Shown: positions 55,025-64,000 of the stretch, one piece after another
How the letters are laid out: the number at the start of each line of letters is the position of its first letter
Numbering within the stretch: position 1 is the stretch's first letter
Assembly: GCF_000935045.1 (NCBI RefSeq)
Contig: NZ_JYKS01000013.1
Span: 35,763 to 99,762, forward strand
DNA length: 64,000 bases
Origin: Pseudomonas sp. 10-1B
GTDB lineage: Bacteria > Pseudomonadota > Gammaproteobacteria > Pseudomonadales > Pseudomonadaceae
Reading direction: 5' to 3'
Translations under genes and position numbers: made by a program
The notes under the pieces: generated by a model
The model's input: only the letters and a program-made list of their open reading frames with translations
The model's database searches: none
What the model was told of the DNA's origin: nothing

Positions 55025-55172
55025 GCGGGTGAGGTGCCTGCAGGCGGGTTTCCAGCGTGGCGACGAAGGCTCGTGCCTCGGCCTCGCTGCGGAAACTGAC
55101 CACGTGTTGATCGAGCTGGACCTGCCAGGGGCAGGCGGGATTCCGGCTCGATGCACTGACGACAATTTTCAT
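54975..55172 (-). CDS. Small hypothetical protein, convergent overlap with the exporter gene
   Basis: A 65-residue protein, MKIVVSASSRNPACPWQVQL..., with a compact alpha/beta-like N-terminal part (DQHVVSFRSEAEARAFVATL). GGAGGT eight bases upstream of the ATG supports translation. Its 3' 50 nt overlap the 3' end of the Bcr-type gene on the other strand. I do not recognise a family. Confidence 0.6.
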   Translation of the reverse strand: MKIVVSASSRNPACPWQVQLDQHVVSFRSEAEARAFVATLETRLQAPHPLMRDAWPASHESTARH

Positions 55173-55678
55173 CGCGGCATACCTCCAAAAGGGGGAGCGG
55201 ATGAAGTGTAGCGCTGGCTTCCGTGCTTGCCATGACACGGCATCGCTGTCCTGACTGACGGTCGTCAGTTCCCTGCTTTGGGCGCAATGCCTGCAAGCAT
55301 GTAGATCCTTCGCTTTGGCTCGCGCTATTTGTGGAAGTTGGCTGTCGGCCGTGTCCGAAGTTGCAGCAGGTGTTTTTTCCTCATGACGTTGCTGTGCCCC
55401 TGGCAACGTGTGTCGGGGTGTTTATTCACGTGGTTCCGGGAGGCTGGCTGAGCCGTTTCACTGCTTGCCATGGGTAGGCATACCCAGTGGCTTTTCGGCA
55501 CAGGTTCGCTGACGCGGCGCAGCGTGGATGGGGTTTTCTGCGGCTTATACTGGCGAGCCAGGGCAGTGCCAGCGATAGGTGCTTCCCTGTCGGTGCCGGC
55601 CATGGGCGGGCAGGCGATTCGTATTGCCAGGGTTGGCCATTGCAGCCACACAGTGAACTTGCAGGGAGTTACAGGGAC
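55173..55678. other. 506-nt gap without a convincing gene
   Basis: The region upstream of the ArsR-like gene has less regular codon structure than its neighbours. I find a hairpin ACTGAC-GGTC-GTCAGT (55254-55269) and a palindrome TGGGTA-GGCA-TACCCA (55471-55486), either of which could be regulatory. No REP is present, which is unusual for a gap this long in the window. Short open frames here have no ribosome site or recognisable sequence. Confidence 0.5.
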
Positions 55679-56392
55679 ATGAATGCAGTCAGCAGTATCA
55701 GCCAGATCGCCAGCCTGATGGCCGACCCCAAGCGCAGTGCCATGTTGTGGGCACTGATCGATGGCACGCCACGGCAGGCCAATGAGCTTGCGGTAATGAC
55801 CGGCCTGACCTCGTCGTCGGCGTGCGCTCACCTCTCGTTGCTGTCGTCGGCCGGTTTGCTCAGGCATGAAGCGCGGGGCCGCAAGCGCTATTTCCGCCTG
55901 GCAACGCCGCAGGTCGGGGCGGCAGTCGAGGCCTTGGCCAGCGTACAACTGGAAAGCGCCAGGGGGGAGCGGGCCAAGGCGCCGGTATCAGCGCTGCCCA
56001 TGTCGATACGCCGGGCTCGCCGCTGCGGTGATCATCTGGGCGGGGAGCTGGCCGGTGAGCTGTATCACCGCCTGGTGGTAGCCGGCTGGCTGGAGGGCAG
56101 CGGCCGCCAGCTGATGGTGAGCGAGGAGGGGCGAGCGCAGCTGGCGCGGGTTGGGGTCTACATCGATGCCCTGGCGCCGCACCAGCACCGCGGCTGCGTG
56201 ATTTGCCGCTGTACCGAGTGGGGCGACCAGGGGCCGCACCTGGGCGGGGTGCTGGGCCAGGCCTTGTTCAGGCTGTTCCTGCAATCTGGCTGGATGCGTG
56301 AGGCCGAGGACACGCGGGCATTGCATATTTCGGCGCTGGGTATCCAGCAGATCAATCGCATTGCCCGCGTGCCGACGTTGCAGGTTGGTTGA
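55679..56392 (+). CDS. ArsR/SmtB-like winged-helix regulator with Cys/His-rich C-terminal region
   Basis: A 237-residue regulator. The N-terminal 75 residues are an ArsR-type winged helix (MADPKRSAMLWALIDGTPRQ; TGLTSSSACAHLSLLSSAGL; RKRYFRLA). The longer C-terminal part contains HQHRGCVICRCTEWGDQGPH (Cys173, Cys176, Cys178, plus His), a possible ligand or metal site in place of the usual CLDWSERR-type motif of this subgroup. AGGGAGTTACAGGG precedes the ATG. The effector is unknown. It is convergent with the deaminase gene. Confidence 0.85.
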   Translation: MNAVSSISQIASLMADPKRSAMLWALIDGTPRQANELAVMTGLTSSSACAHLSLLSSAGLLRHEARGRKRYFRLATPQVGAAVEALASVQLESARGERAKAPVSALPMSIRRARRCGDHLGGELAGELYHRLVVAGWLEGSGRQLMVSEEGRAQLARVGVYIDALAPHQHRGCVICRCTEWGDQGPHLGGVLGQALFRLFLQSGWMREAEDTRALHISALGIQQINRIARVPTLQVG

Positions 56393-56412
56393 TCGCAACG
56401 CCGTCATGCGCG

Positions 56413-57375
<963 letters not shown>

Positions 57376-57447
57376 TCAGGTACGGTTGCCGCCATTCTAC
57401 AGGGCCCGGCCAGGCAATGCGCCCGGGCCGGGCTGCGACCCAGTGAA

Positions 57448-58134
57448 TCACCAGACCAGGGGTTCGCCCTTGTAGTTGATGAAACGCAAGCCGCCGTTGC
57501 CGCTTTGTGCCTTGATCTGTTCGAGCATACCGCGGGTGCTGGTCAGTACGTCGATTTCGGCGTTCTCCCCGCCCATGTCGGTCTTCACCCAGCCCGGGTG
57601 CATGGCCAGCACGCACAGGTCAGGGCGCTGTTGTTCGACGACGAAGCTGTTGATCATCGAGTTCAGCGCCGCCTTGCTGGCCTTGTACAGGCAGATTTCG
57701 CCGCCGTCCGGGATGGTCACGCTACCCAGGATCGAGCTCATGAAGGCCAGCACGCCGCTGCCCTGGCGGACTTGGCCGACCAGGCGACGGGCCACGCGGA
57801 TCGGCGCCACGGCATTGGTCATGAACAGCTCGCCGATGTCGTTGTTGTGCACAGCTTCCAAGTCTTGAGGCAGTGGGCCCATGACACCAGCGTTGACGAA
57901 CACCAGGTCGAACACCTGGCCTTGCAGGCGTTGCTTCAGGCCGTCGAGCTGGGCGGTGTCGTTCATTTCCAGCTGTTCGATACGCACGCCGGGCACATCC
58001 GCCAGGGCGCCGGGCTGCTGCGGGTTGCGCACGGTGGCGGTGATGTTCCAGCCATCTTCGTGCAGGCGTTGCACCAAGCCCAGGCCCAGGCCGCGCGATG
58101 CGCCGATGACGAGGGCGGTTCTTGAATTAGCCAT
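57448..58134 (-). CDS. Short-chain dehydrogenase/reductase
   Basis: A 228-residue classical SDR with cofactor motif GASRGLG, VNAGVMGP, catalytic Ser in AFMSSILGS and Tyr-x3-Lys in CLYKASK. The Arg-rich cofactor loop (ATVRNPQ) suggests NADP. The C-terminal MHPGWVKTDMGGENA is typical of the C-factor/sniffer-like subgroup. The substrate is unknown. Confidence 0.9.
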   Translation of the reverse strand: MANSRTALVIGASRGLGLGLVQRLHEDGWNITATVRNPQQPGALADVPGVRIEQLEMNDTAQLDGLKQRLQGQVFDLVFVNAGVMGPLPQDLEAVHNNDIGELFMTNAVAPIRVARRLVGQVRQGSGVLAFMSSILGSVTIPDGGEICLYKASKAALNSMINSFVVEQQRPDLCVLAMHPGWVKTDMGGENAEIDVLTSTRGMLEQIKAQSGNGGLRFINYKGEPLVW

Positions 58135-58327
58135 ATGAACATTCCTTTATCGGTGCAGGAAAAGGAATTTAGGATAATGCACTGGGGCAGCTTTGCGGCA
58201 ATCTCAAGCCTTGCCCGGTGTTTGGTTAAAAAATAATCAGTTGTGTCTTGCCCGTGTGGGGCCGGGCGCCTCGCCTGTTGGCGCACGGGTTATCCACAGG
58301 CTGGTCCACAGTTGTTGTGGGCAACGT

Positions 58328-58912
58328 TCAGCGCGCCTCGAGCAGAATGCGCCCGCGGCTCAGGTCGGCCAGTTGCCGCTGCAGTGGCGCCAGGTGGGCG
58401 TCACCGAGCGCAATCAGCAGGTCCACGCCATTGGCGGTGAACTGTTCATCCAGTACCAGGCCATCAACCTCTGCCAGGCGCAGCTTTACCAGCGCCAGTT
58501 CGCTGAAACTGCAACTGCAGGTGAATTCGCTGCGCTGTACCAGCTCCCGCTTGGGCGCCTGTTGCAGGCACTTGTTGGCGCCGCCGCCATAGGCCCTGGC
58601 CAAGCCGCCGGTGCCCAGCTGGATGCCCCCGTACCAGCGGATCACCAGCACCACCACCTGGTCGCAGTCCTGGGCTTCGATGGCCGCCAGGATCGGTCGC
58701 CCCGCGGTGCCGCCGGGTTCGCCGTCATCGCTGCTGCGGTACTGGGCGCCGAGCTTCCAGGCCCAGCAGTTGTGGGTTGCGGCCAGGTCGCTGTGGCGTT
58801 CGATGAAACTCATCGCTTCAGCACCACTGCTGATCGGCCCGGCGAGGGTGATGAAGCGGCTTTTGCGGATTTCCTCGCGGTATTCGCAGAGGTCGAGCAA
58901 GGTAGAAGGCAT
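58328..58912 (-). CDS. YigZ/IMPACT family protein
   Basis: A 194-residue protein of the YigZ/IMPACT family, with the N-terminal signature EYREEIRKSRFITLAGPI, DDGEPGGTAGRPIL and RWYGGIQLGTGGLARAYG, followed by a ferredoxin-like C-terminal domain. Its role is uncertain; eukaryotic IMPACT acts on translation control. It starts 9 nt after the TetR stop, so it is cotranscribed with that regulator. Confidence 0.92.
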   Translation of the reverse strand: MPSTLLDLCEYREEIRKSRFITLAGPISSGAEAMSFIERHSDLAATHNCWAWKLGAQYRSSDDGEPGGTAGRPILAAIEAQDCDQVVVLVIRWYGGIQLGTGGLARAYGGGANKCLQQAPKRELVQRSEFTCSCSFSELALVKLRLAEVDGLVLDEQFTANGVDLLIALGDAHLAPLQRQLADLSRGRILLEAR

Positions 58913-58921
58913 AAATGACGG

Positions 58922-59584
58922 TCAGGCAGTCGGCTTGACGCCGCAGCCCTTGAGAATGATGTGGATAAGGTTGTTGCTCGCGTCTTCCATGTCCTGTTTG
59001 GTCAGGCGGCTGCGGCCGGTGACCTGGCAGATCTGGGTGGCGAAGTCGGCGTAATGCTGGGTGCTGCCCCAGAGCAGGAAGATCAGGTGCACCGGGTCGA
59101 CTGGGTCCATCTTGCCGGCTTCGATCCAGGCCTGGAACACCGCGGCCCGGCCGCGGAACCATTCACGGTAGTCGGCACTGAAGTATTCGGTCAGGCAGGT
59201 GCCGCCACTGATCACTTCCATGGCGAAAATCCGCGAGGCTTGGGGGTTGCGCCGGGAGAACTCCATCTTGGTGCGGATATACTGGCTCAGGGCTTCCCCC
59301 GGGTCGTCCTCGACGCTCAAGGCATTGAAGGTGCTGTCCCACAACTCGATGATGTTGCTGAGCACGGCAATGTATAGGCCCAGCTTGTTGGTGAAGTAGT
59401 AATGCAGGTTGGCCTTGGGCAACCCCGCCTTGAGGGCGATGGTATTCATGCTGGTGCCCTTGAAACCATGGCGGGCGAACTCGTCTTCGGCGGCCTGGAT
59501 GATGGCCTGTTCGTTCTTCTGGCGGATGCGGCCTGCGGGCTTGCCCGAGGCAGAGAGGCGATGCGCAGGGACTTCTAGGGTCAT
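58922..59584 (-). CDS. TetR-family regulator, RutR-like
   Basis: A 220-residue regulator. The N-terminal TetR HTH reads EDEFARHGFKGTSMNTIALK...LHYYFTNKLGLYIAVL; the ligand domain has the YcdC/RutR-type pattern (LWDSTFNALSVEDDPGEALS, QHYADFATQICQVTGR). RutR itself senses uracil. The start at 59584 is preferred over 59656. It lies next to beta-alanine catabolic genes, and beta-alanine is a product of pyrimidine degradation, which suggests (inference) a link to pyrimidine status. Followed by yigZ at 9 nt. Confidence 0.85.
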   Translation of the reverse strand: MTLEVPAHRLSASGKPAGRIRQKNEQAIIQAAEDEFARHGFKGTSMNTIALKAGLPKANLHYYFTNKLGLYIAVLSNIIELWDSTFNALSVEDDPGEALSQYIRTKMEFSRRNPQASRIFAMEVISGGTCLTEYFSADYREWFRGRAAVFQAWIEAGKMDPVDPVHLIFLLWGSTQHYADFATQICQVTGRSRLTKQDMEDASNNLIHIILKGCGVKPTA

Positions 59585-59674
59585 GGACGATTCCGTACGG
59601 GTCAGTGGCTGCGGCTGTCGGACAAGATTACCTGCCTGTGCCGAAGTGACAAGCATTTGCGGCAGAGACTGGCA

Positions 59675-60592
59675 TCAGCGTGTCGCAGCCAGGCTCTCGA
59701 GGAAGCTTTCCAGCACCAGGTTTGGCCGCCGGCCCTTGCGCGTTACCCAGCTGAGGCTCAAGTCATAGAAGCGCTGCTGGGGTTTGAGGGCACGCAAGCG
59801 GCCTTGCTGCACCCAGAACGTGGCGTAGTGGTCTGGCAGGTAGCCGATGTAGCGCCCGGTGAGGATGAGAAACGCCATGCCCTCGCGGTCCGAGGCACTG
59901 GCCGTGCAGTTCAGCGCCTGGTAATGCGCCTGTATGTCGGCCGGCAGGCGGAAGGTCGGGGTGATGGCTTCCTGGCTGTTGAGGCGTTCGTCGTCGATCT
60001 GCTGGTCATCGGCATAGAACAGTGGGTGGCCGACCGCGCAGTACAGCAGCGAACGTTCGCTGTACAACGGCTGGTATTCCAAGCCTGACAGCGGGCTGGT
60101 CTGTGGCACCACGCCGACATGCAGGCTGCCGTCGAGCACGCCATGCTCGACCTGGCTGGGCGCGATCATGCGGATCTGGATGCGCACGTCGGGGCCGCGG
60201 TCCTTGAGCTCGGCCAGGGCATGGGTGATGCGCATGTGGGGCAGGGTAACCAGGTTGTCGGTCAGGCCAATGTTCAGCTCGCCACGCAAATGCTGGTGCA
60301 GGCCATTGACCTCGGTGCGGAAGCTTTCCAGGGCGCTGAGCAGTTGCAGCGCCGAATGGTAGACCTCGCGGCCTTCTTCGGTCAGCGAAAAACCCGCACG
60401 GCCGCGTTGGCAAAGGCGCAGGCCAAGGCGTTGCTCGAGGTCGTTCATCTGCTGGCTGATGGCCGAACGGCCAATGCCCAGCACGTTTTCGGCGGCCGAG
60501 AAGCCGCCGCACTCGACTACGCTGCGGTAGATCTTCAGCAGGCGGATGTCGAAATCGCTGACTTGGGCGAGTGGATCGGGGCGTCGGCTCAT
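59675..60592 (-). CDS. LysR-family regulator
   Basis: A 305-residue LysR-type regulator with the N-terminal winged HTH (YRSVVECGGFSAAENVLGIG; SAISQQMNDLEQRLGLRLCQ) and a substrate-binding-like effector domain. It is divergent from the aminotransferase-mmsA operon with a 118-nt gap holding an inverted repeat, the standard layout of a LysR regulator and its target. The effector may be beta-alanine or a related omega-amino acid (inference). Confidence 0.92.
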   Translation of the reverse strand: MSRRPDPLAQVSDFDIRLLKIYRSVVECGGFSAAENVLGIGRSAISQQMNDLEQRLGLRLCQRGRAGFSLTEEGREVYHSALQLLSALESFRTEVNGLHQHLRGELNIGLTDNLVTLPHMRITHALAELKDRGPDVRIQIRMIAPSQVEHGVLDGSLHVGVVPQTSPLSGLEYQPLYSERSLLYCAVGHPLFYADDQQIDDERLNSQEAITPTFRLPADIQAHYQALNCTASASDREGMAFLILTGRYIGYLPDHYATFWVQQGRLRALKPQQRFYDLSLSWVTRKGRRPNLVLESFLESLAATR

Positions 60593-60609
60593 TAGTTTAG
60601 TCGTGGCCT

Positions 60610-60642
60610 GTCTGAAGATTAGAAATGTAGGCTTTTTCAGAC
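60610..60642. promoter_or_regulatory. Inverted repeat GTCTGAA-N19-TTCAGAC, candidate LysR operator
   Basis: Perfect 7-bp arms in the gap between the LysR gene and the aminotransferase gene, centred about 85 nt upstream of the latter's start. Confidence 0.5.
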
Positions 60643-60710
60643 TTTATCGCCGTGCCAATTTAGCTGCAACAACATCCATCGTTGCCTAATCGTCTTTCGA
60701 GGAACCGCCG

Positions 60711-62057
60711 ATGAACCTGCCCGAAACCGCTACCGCCGGTATCGCCAGCCAGCTCAAGCTGGATGCCCACTGGATGCCCTACACCGCCAACCGCAATTTC
60801 CAGCGCGACCCGCGCCTGATCGTGGCGGCCGAAGGCAGCTACCTGGTCGACGACCAGGGGCGCAAGATCTTCGATGCCCTGTCCGGCTTGTGGACTTGCG
60901 GCGCCGGGCACACCCGCAAGGAAATCACCGAAGCGGTGGCCCGCCAGGTCGGCACCCTGGACTATTCCCCGGCCTTCCAGTTCGGCCACCCGCTGTCGTT
61001 CCAGCTGGCCGAGAAGATCGCCGAGCTGACCCCGGGCGACCTGAACCACGTGTTCTATACCAACTCCGGTTCCGAGTGTGCCGACACCGCGCTGAAGATG
61101 GTGCGTGCTTACTGGCGCCTGAAAGGCCAGGCGACCAAGACCAAGATCATTGGCCGTGCCCGTGGTTACCACGGTGTGAACATTGCCGGCACCAGCCTGG
61201 GCGGCGTCAATGGTAACCGCAAGATGTTCGGTCAGTTGCTGGATGTCGACCACCTGCCGCACACCGTGCTGCCGGTGAACGCCTTCTCCAAGGGCATGCC
61301 GGAAGAGGGTGGTATCGCCCTGGCCGATGAAATGCTCAAGCTGATCGAACTGCACGATGCCTCCAACATCGCCGCGGTGATCGTCGAGCCGCTGGCGGGT
61401 TCGGCCGGCGTACTGCCGCCGCCGAAGGGTTACCTGAAGCGCCTGCGTGAAATCTGCACCCAGCACAACATCCTGCTGATCTTCGACGAAGTGATCACCG
61501 GCTTCGGCCGCATGGGCGCGATGACTGGCTCCGAAGCCTTCGGCGTTACCCCGGACCTGATGTGCATCGCCAAGCAGGTGACCAACGGTGCCATCCCGAT
61601 GGGTGCGGTGATCGCCAGCAGCGAGATCTACCAGACCTTCATGAACCAGCCGACCCCGGAATACGCCGTGGAATTCCCGCACGGCTATACCTACTCGGCC
61701 CACCCGGTGGCCTGTGCCGCCGGTATCGCCGCGCTGGACCTGCTGCAGAAGGAAAGCCTGGTGCAGGCCGCCGCCGAGCTGGCGCCGCACTTCGAGAAGC
61801 TGCTGCATGGCGTGAAGGGCACCAAGAACATCGTCGATATCCGCAACTACGGCCTGGCCGGCGCCATCCAGATCGCCGCCCGTGACGGCGATGCCATCGT
61901 CCGTCCGTACGAAGCGGCGATGAAACTGTGGAAGGCGGGCTTCTATGTGCGCTTCGGTGGCGACACCCTGCAGTTCGGCCCAACCTTCAACACCAAGCCG
62001 CAGGAACTGGACCGCCTGTTCGATGCAGTGGGCGAAACCCTGAACCTGATCGACTGA
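60711..62057 (+). CDS. Beta-alanine (omega-amino acid):pyruvate aminotransferase
   Basis: A 448-residue class III aminotransferase. The start MNLPETATAGIASQLKLDAH and the TNSGSECADTALKMVRAYWR loop are followed by FDEVITGFGRMGAMTGSEAF (PLP-binding Asp) and PLP Lys288 in CIAKQVTNGA. It moves the amino group of beta-alanine (or taurine-like and aromatic amines) to pyruvate, giving malonate semialdehyde and alanine. It is followed by mmsA, which oxidises the semialdehyde. AGGA precedes the ATG. Confidence 0.95.
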   Translation: MNLPETATAGIASQLKLDAHWMPYTANRNFQRDPRLIVAAEGSYLVDDQGRKIFDALSGLWTCGAGHTRKEITEAVARQVGTLDYSPAFQFGHPLSFQLAEKIAELTPGDLNHVFYTNSGSECADTALKMVRAYWRLKGQATKTKIIGRARGYHGVNIAGTSLGGVNGNRKMFGQLLDVDHLPHTVLPVNAFSKGMPEEGGIALADEMLKLIELHDASNIAAVIVEPLAGSAGVLPPPKGYLKRLREICTQHNILLIFDEVITGFGRMGAMTGSEAFGVTPDLMCIAKQVTNGAIPMGAVIASSEIYQTFMNQPTPEYAVEFPHGYTYSAHPVACAAGIAALDLLQKESLVQAAAELAPHFEKLLHGVKGTKNIVDIRNYGLAGAIQIAARDGDAIVRPYEAAMKLWKAGFYVRFGGDTLQFGPTFNTKPQELDRLFDAVGETLNLID

Positions 62058-62130
62058 TCTTTCCGCTTCTGACGCACGGCGCGTGAGTAGATCGCGCGCC
62101 GGCCTCAACCTTCTTTATCTGGAGTTTTGC

Positions 62131-63624
62131 ATGAGCATTGTTCAGCACCTGATCCACGGCGAACTGGTTACCAAGGGTGAGCGCACCGCCGATGTCTTCA
62201 ATCCGTCCACCGGCCAGGCCGTGCGCAAGGTCGAGCTGGCCAGCCGCGCGACTGTGCAGGAAGCGATCGATTCGGCCAAGGCGGCCTTCCCGGCCTGGCG
62301 CAATACCCCACCGGCCAAGCGCGCCCAGGTGATGTTCCGCTTCAAGCAGTTGCTGGAGCAGAACGAAGCGCGCATTTCGCAAATGATCAGCGAAGAGCAC
62401 GGCAAGACCTTGGAAGACGCCGCTGGTGAGCTGAAGCGTGGTATCGAGAACGTGGAGTTTGCCTGTGCCGCGCCGGAAGTACTGAAAGGCGAGTACAGCC
62501 GCAACGTCGGCCCGAACATCGATGCCTGGTCCGACTTCCAGCCGCTGGGCGTGGTTGCTGGCATTACCCCGTTCAACTTCCCGGCCATGGTGCCGCTGTG
62601 GATGTACCCGCTGGCCATCGCCTGCGGTAACGCCTTCATCCTCAAGCCTTCCGAGCGCGATCCGAGCTCGACTTTGTTCATTGCCCAGTTGCTGCTGGAG
62701 GCCGGCCTGCCGAAGGGCATCCTCAACGTGGTGCACGGTGACAAGGAAGCGGTGGATGCGCTGATCGAAGCACCGGAAGTGAAGGCGCTGAGCTTCGTCG
62801 GTTCGACCCCGATCGCCGAGTACATTTATGCCGAAGGCACCAAGCGCGGCAAGCGCGTGCAAGCGCTGGGTGGAGCGAAGAACCACGCGGTGCTGATGCC
62901 GGATGCCGACCTGGACAACGCGGTCAGTGCACTGATGGGGGCGGCCTACGGTTCGTGCGGCGAACGTTGCATGGCCATTTCGGTGGCAGTGTGCGTCGGC
63001 GACCAGGTAGCCGATGCCCTGATCGCCAAGCTGGAGCCGCAGATCAAGGCGCTGAAGATTGGTGCTGGTACCTCGTGTGGCCTGGACATGGGCCCGCTGG
63101 TGACTGCTGCTGCCCGCGACAAGGTAGTGGGTTACATCGATGACGGTGTTGCTGCTGGCGCCAAGCTGGTGGTGGATGGCCGTGGCTTCCGTGTGGCGGG
63201 TAATGAAGATGGCTACTTCGTTGGTGGCACCCTGTTCGACAAGGTGACCCCGGAGATGCGCATCTATAAGGAAGAGATCTTCGGCCCGGTGCTGTGCGTG
63301 GTGCGGGTGAACAGCCTGGAGCAGGCCATGCAGCTGATCAACGATCACGAGTATGGCAACGGTACCTGCATCTTCACTCGTGACGGTGAAGCAGCGCGGC
63401 TGTTCTGCGATGAGATCGAAGTGGGCATGGTTGGCGTTAACGTGCCGCTGCCGGTGCCGGTGGCTTACCACAGCTTTGGTGGCTGGAAGCGTTCGCTGTT
63501 TGGTGACCTGCATGCTTATGGGCCGGACGGGGTGCGTTTCTATACCCGTCGCAAGGCGATTACCCAGCGCTGGCCGCAGCGGGCCAGCCATGAGGCATCG
63601 CAGTTTGCTTTCCCTAGCTTGTAA
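62131..63624 (+). CDS. mmsA: Methylmalonate/malonate-semialdehyde dehydrogenase (CoA-acylating)
   Basis: A 497-residue aldehyde dehydrogenase-fold enzyme that turns malonate semialdehyde and methylmalonate semialdehyde into acetyl-CoA and propionyl-CoA with CO2 release. Catalytic Cys280 is in GSCGERCMAISV; the ITPFNFPAMVPLWMYPLAIA and FVGSTPIAEYIY blocks are typical of MmsA. It completes the beta-alanine route begun by the upstream gene. GGAG precedes the ATG at 62131. A strong terminator follows. Confidence 0.96.
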   Translation: MSIVQHLIHGELVTKGERTADVFNPSTGQAVRKVELASRATVQEAIDSAKAAFPAWRNTPPAKRAQVMFRFKQLLEQNEARISQMISEEHGKTLEDAAGELKRGIENVEFACAAPEVLKGEYSRNVGPNIDAWSDFQPLGVVAGITPFNFPAMVPLWMYPLAIACGNAFILKPSERDPSSTLFIAQLLLEAGLPKGILNVVHGDKEAVDALIEAPEVKALSFVGSTPIAEYIYAEGTKRGKRVQALGGAKNHAVLMPDADLDNAVSALMGAAYGSCGERCMAISVAVCVGDQVADALIAKLEPQIKALKIGAGTSCGLDMGPLVTAAARDKVVGYIDDGVAAGAKLVVDGRGFRVAGNEDGYFVGGTLFDKVTPEMRIYKEEIFGPVLCVVRVNSLEQAMQLINDHEYGNGTCIFTRDGEAARLFCDEIEVGMVGVNVPLPVPVAYHSFGGWKRSLFGDLHAYGPDGVRFYTRRKAITQRWPQRASHEASQFAFPSL

Positions 63625-63640
63625 GGGGTGAGGAAGAAGC

Positions 63641-63676
63641 GGGGAGGCCGGTAGGCCTCCCCGTTTTGTTTTTGGG
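63641..63676 (+). terminator. Rho-independent terminator of the aminotransferase-mmsA operon
   Basis: GGGGAGGCC-GGTA-GGCCTCCCC is a perfect 9-bp stem, followed by GTTTTGTTTTT, 17 nt after the mmsA stop. Confidence 0.95.
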
Positions 63677-63787
63677 GTTTGGGTTTGGTGGTTGCTGTTG
63701 CTGTAGTGGGCATCAGGGCGGCCATAGGCCTGCCTTGAGATGGCATTGGCTCTGAGAGGTGCCTGCCTTGGGTTCTCTGGCGCCTAC

Positions 63788-64000
63788 AAGATCGAGCGCC
63801 GCCCGCGCGGCGCATCGCCGGCAAGCCGGCTCCCACATTTGTTTCGGGCCAATGTGTCCTGTGTCGCCGGCGCGCGCCCCCTCGTCGTTCCAACTCGCTA
63901 TAGAAGGCGGGCACCAAGGGGCCGAGTGCCTCGGCCCCAGGAGTAACTGGCCCGAAACAGATGTGGGAGCCGGCTTGCCGGCGATGCGCCGCGCGGGCGG
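63788..64000. repeat. Long inverted pair of extended class C REPs (cut by window edge)
   Basis: The 376-nt tail after mmsA holds no gene. Left arm 63798-63852 (CGCCGCCCGCGCGGCGCATC..., then GCCGGCAAGCCGGCTCCCAC) and right arm from about 63944 to the window end are inverted copies over at least 54 nt with two or three mismatches. They enclose about 90 nt with a hairpin GGGGCCGAG-TGC-CTCGGCCCC. The right arm probably continues outside. Confidence 0.85.

Noticed and set aside
58290..58298. Perfect DnaA box TTATCCACA
   Set aside because: A single box without an AT-rich unwinding region or dnaA/dnaN genes nearby; not an origin.

Overview
The window is high-GC bacterial chromosome with the gene content and order of the Pseudomonas putida group. 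The evidence is an acoXABC-acoR acetoin cluster, mpl-ubiX, aroQ-accB-accC, speA, copA-cueR, a beta-alanine:pyruvate aminotransferase-mmsA pair, and almost every intergenic gap filled with Pseudomonas-type REP palindromes that begin GTGGGAGC. I see no prophage, CRISPR array, rRNA or tRNA. All recognisable genes look intact, except the aldehyde dehydrogenase cut by the left edge.

Layout. 1-2.5 kb: an aldehyde dehydrogenase gene with a sigma-54 promoter, divergent from an AcoR-like sigma-54 activator that carries a REP doublet inside its coding sequence. 2.6-4.9 kb: mpl, ubiX and a small lipoprotein, tightly packed. 5.0-7.4 kb: a two-gene minus-strand unit, a MORN-repeat/C13 (legumain-caspase-like) lipoprotein and an NAD(P)-binding protein. 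7.7-14.1 kb: acetoin catabolism (acoX-A-B-C, minus strand) driven by a clear -24/-12 promoter and faced by acoR; the 2,3-butanediol dehydrogenase gene usual at the end of this operon in P. putida is missing. 14.2-18.6 kb: aroQ-accB-accC and dsbD. 18.8-22.4 kb: a chemoreceptor and a two-receiver diguanylate cyclase. 22.6-29.0 kb: a DUF2333 protein, a NUDIX hydrolase, a SUI1/YciH factor, speA, a REP-associated tyrosine transposase (RAYT) flanked by inverted REPs, and a MATE exporter. 29.2-38.8 kb: a bacterial alpha-2-macroglobulin, a small membrane protein, penicillin-binding protein 1C and an orphan TpsB transporter. 39.1-43.0 kb: a PprB-like regulator and prepilin peptidase without pilus genes, two DUF4136 lipoproteins, a CmoM-like methyltransferase and a MazG-like hydrolase. 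43.2-47.7 kb: MaoC-like hydratase, FabG-like reductase, thiolase and an AraC regulator. 48.0-53.7 kb: a dCache chemoreceptor and a copper module (copA-cueR, copZ) with two textbook 19-bp-spacer CueR promoters. 53.8-58.9 kb: a Bcr/CflA exporter, an ArsR-like regulator, an adenosine/adenine deaminase, an SDR and YigZ. 58.9-63.7 kb: a RutR-like TetR and a LysR regulator facing the beta-alanine aminotransferase-mmsA operon, which ends in a strong terminator.

How it works together. Most of the window is metabolic and envelope core genome. Two sigma-54 units convert C2-C4 alcohol and acetoin products to acetaldehyde, acetate and acetyl-CoA. The beta-alanine unit ends in acetyl-CoA. The copper unit combines efflux, chaperone and sensor. 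The most distinctive system is the REP/RAYT network: about 19 REP loci in three sequence classes, several of them doublets with conserved spacers, and one RAYT gene bracketed by near-identical inverted class-B REPs.
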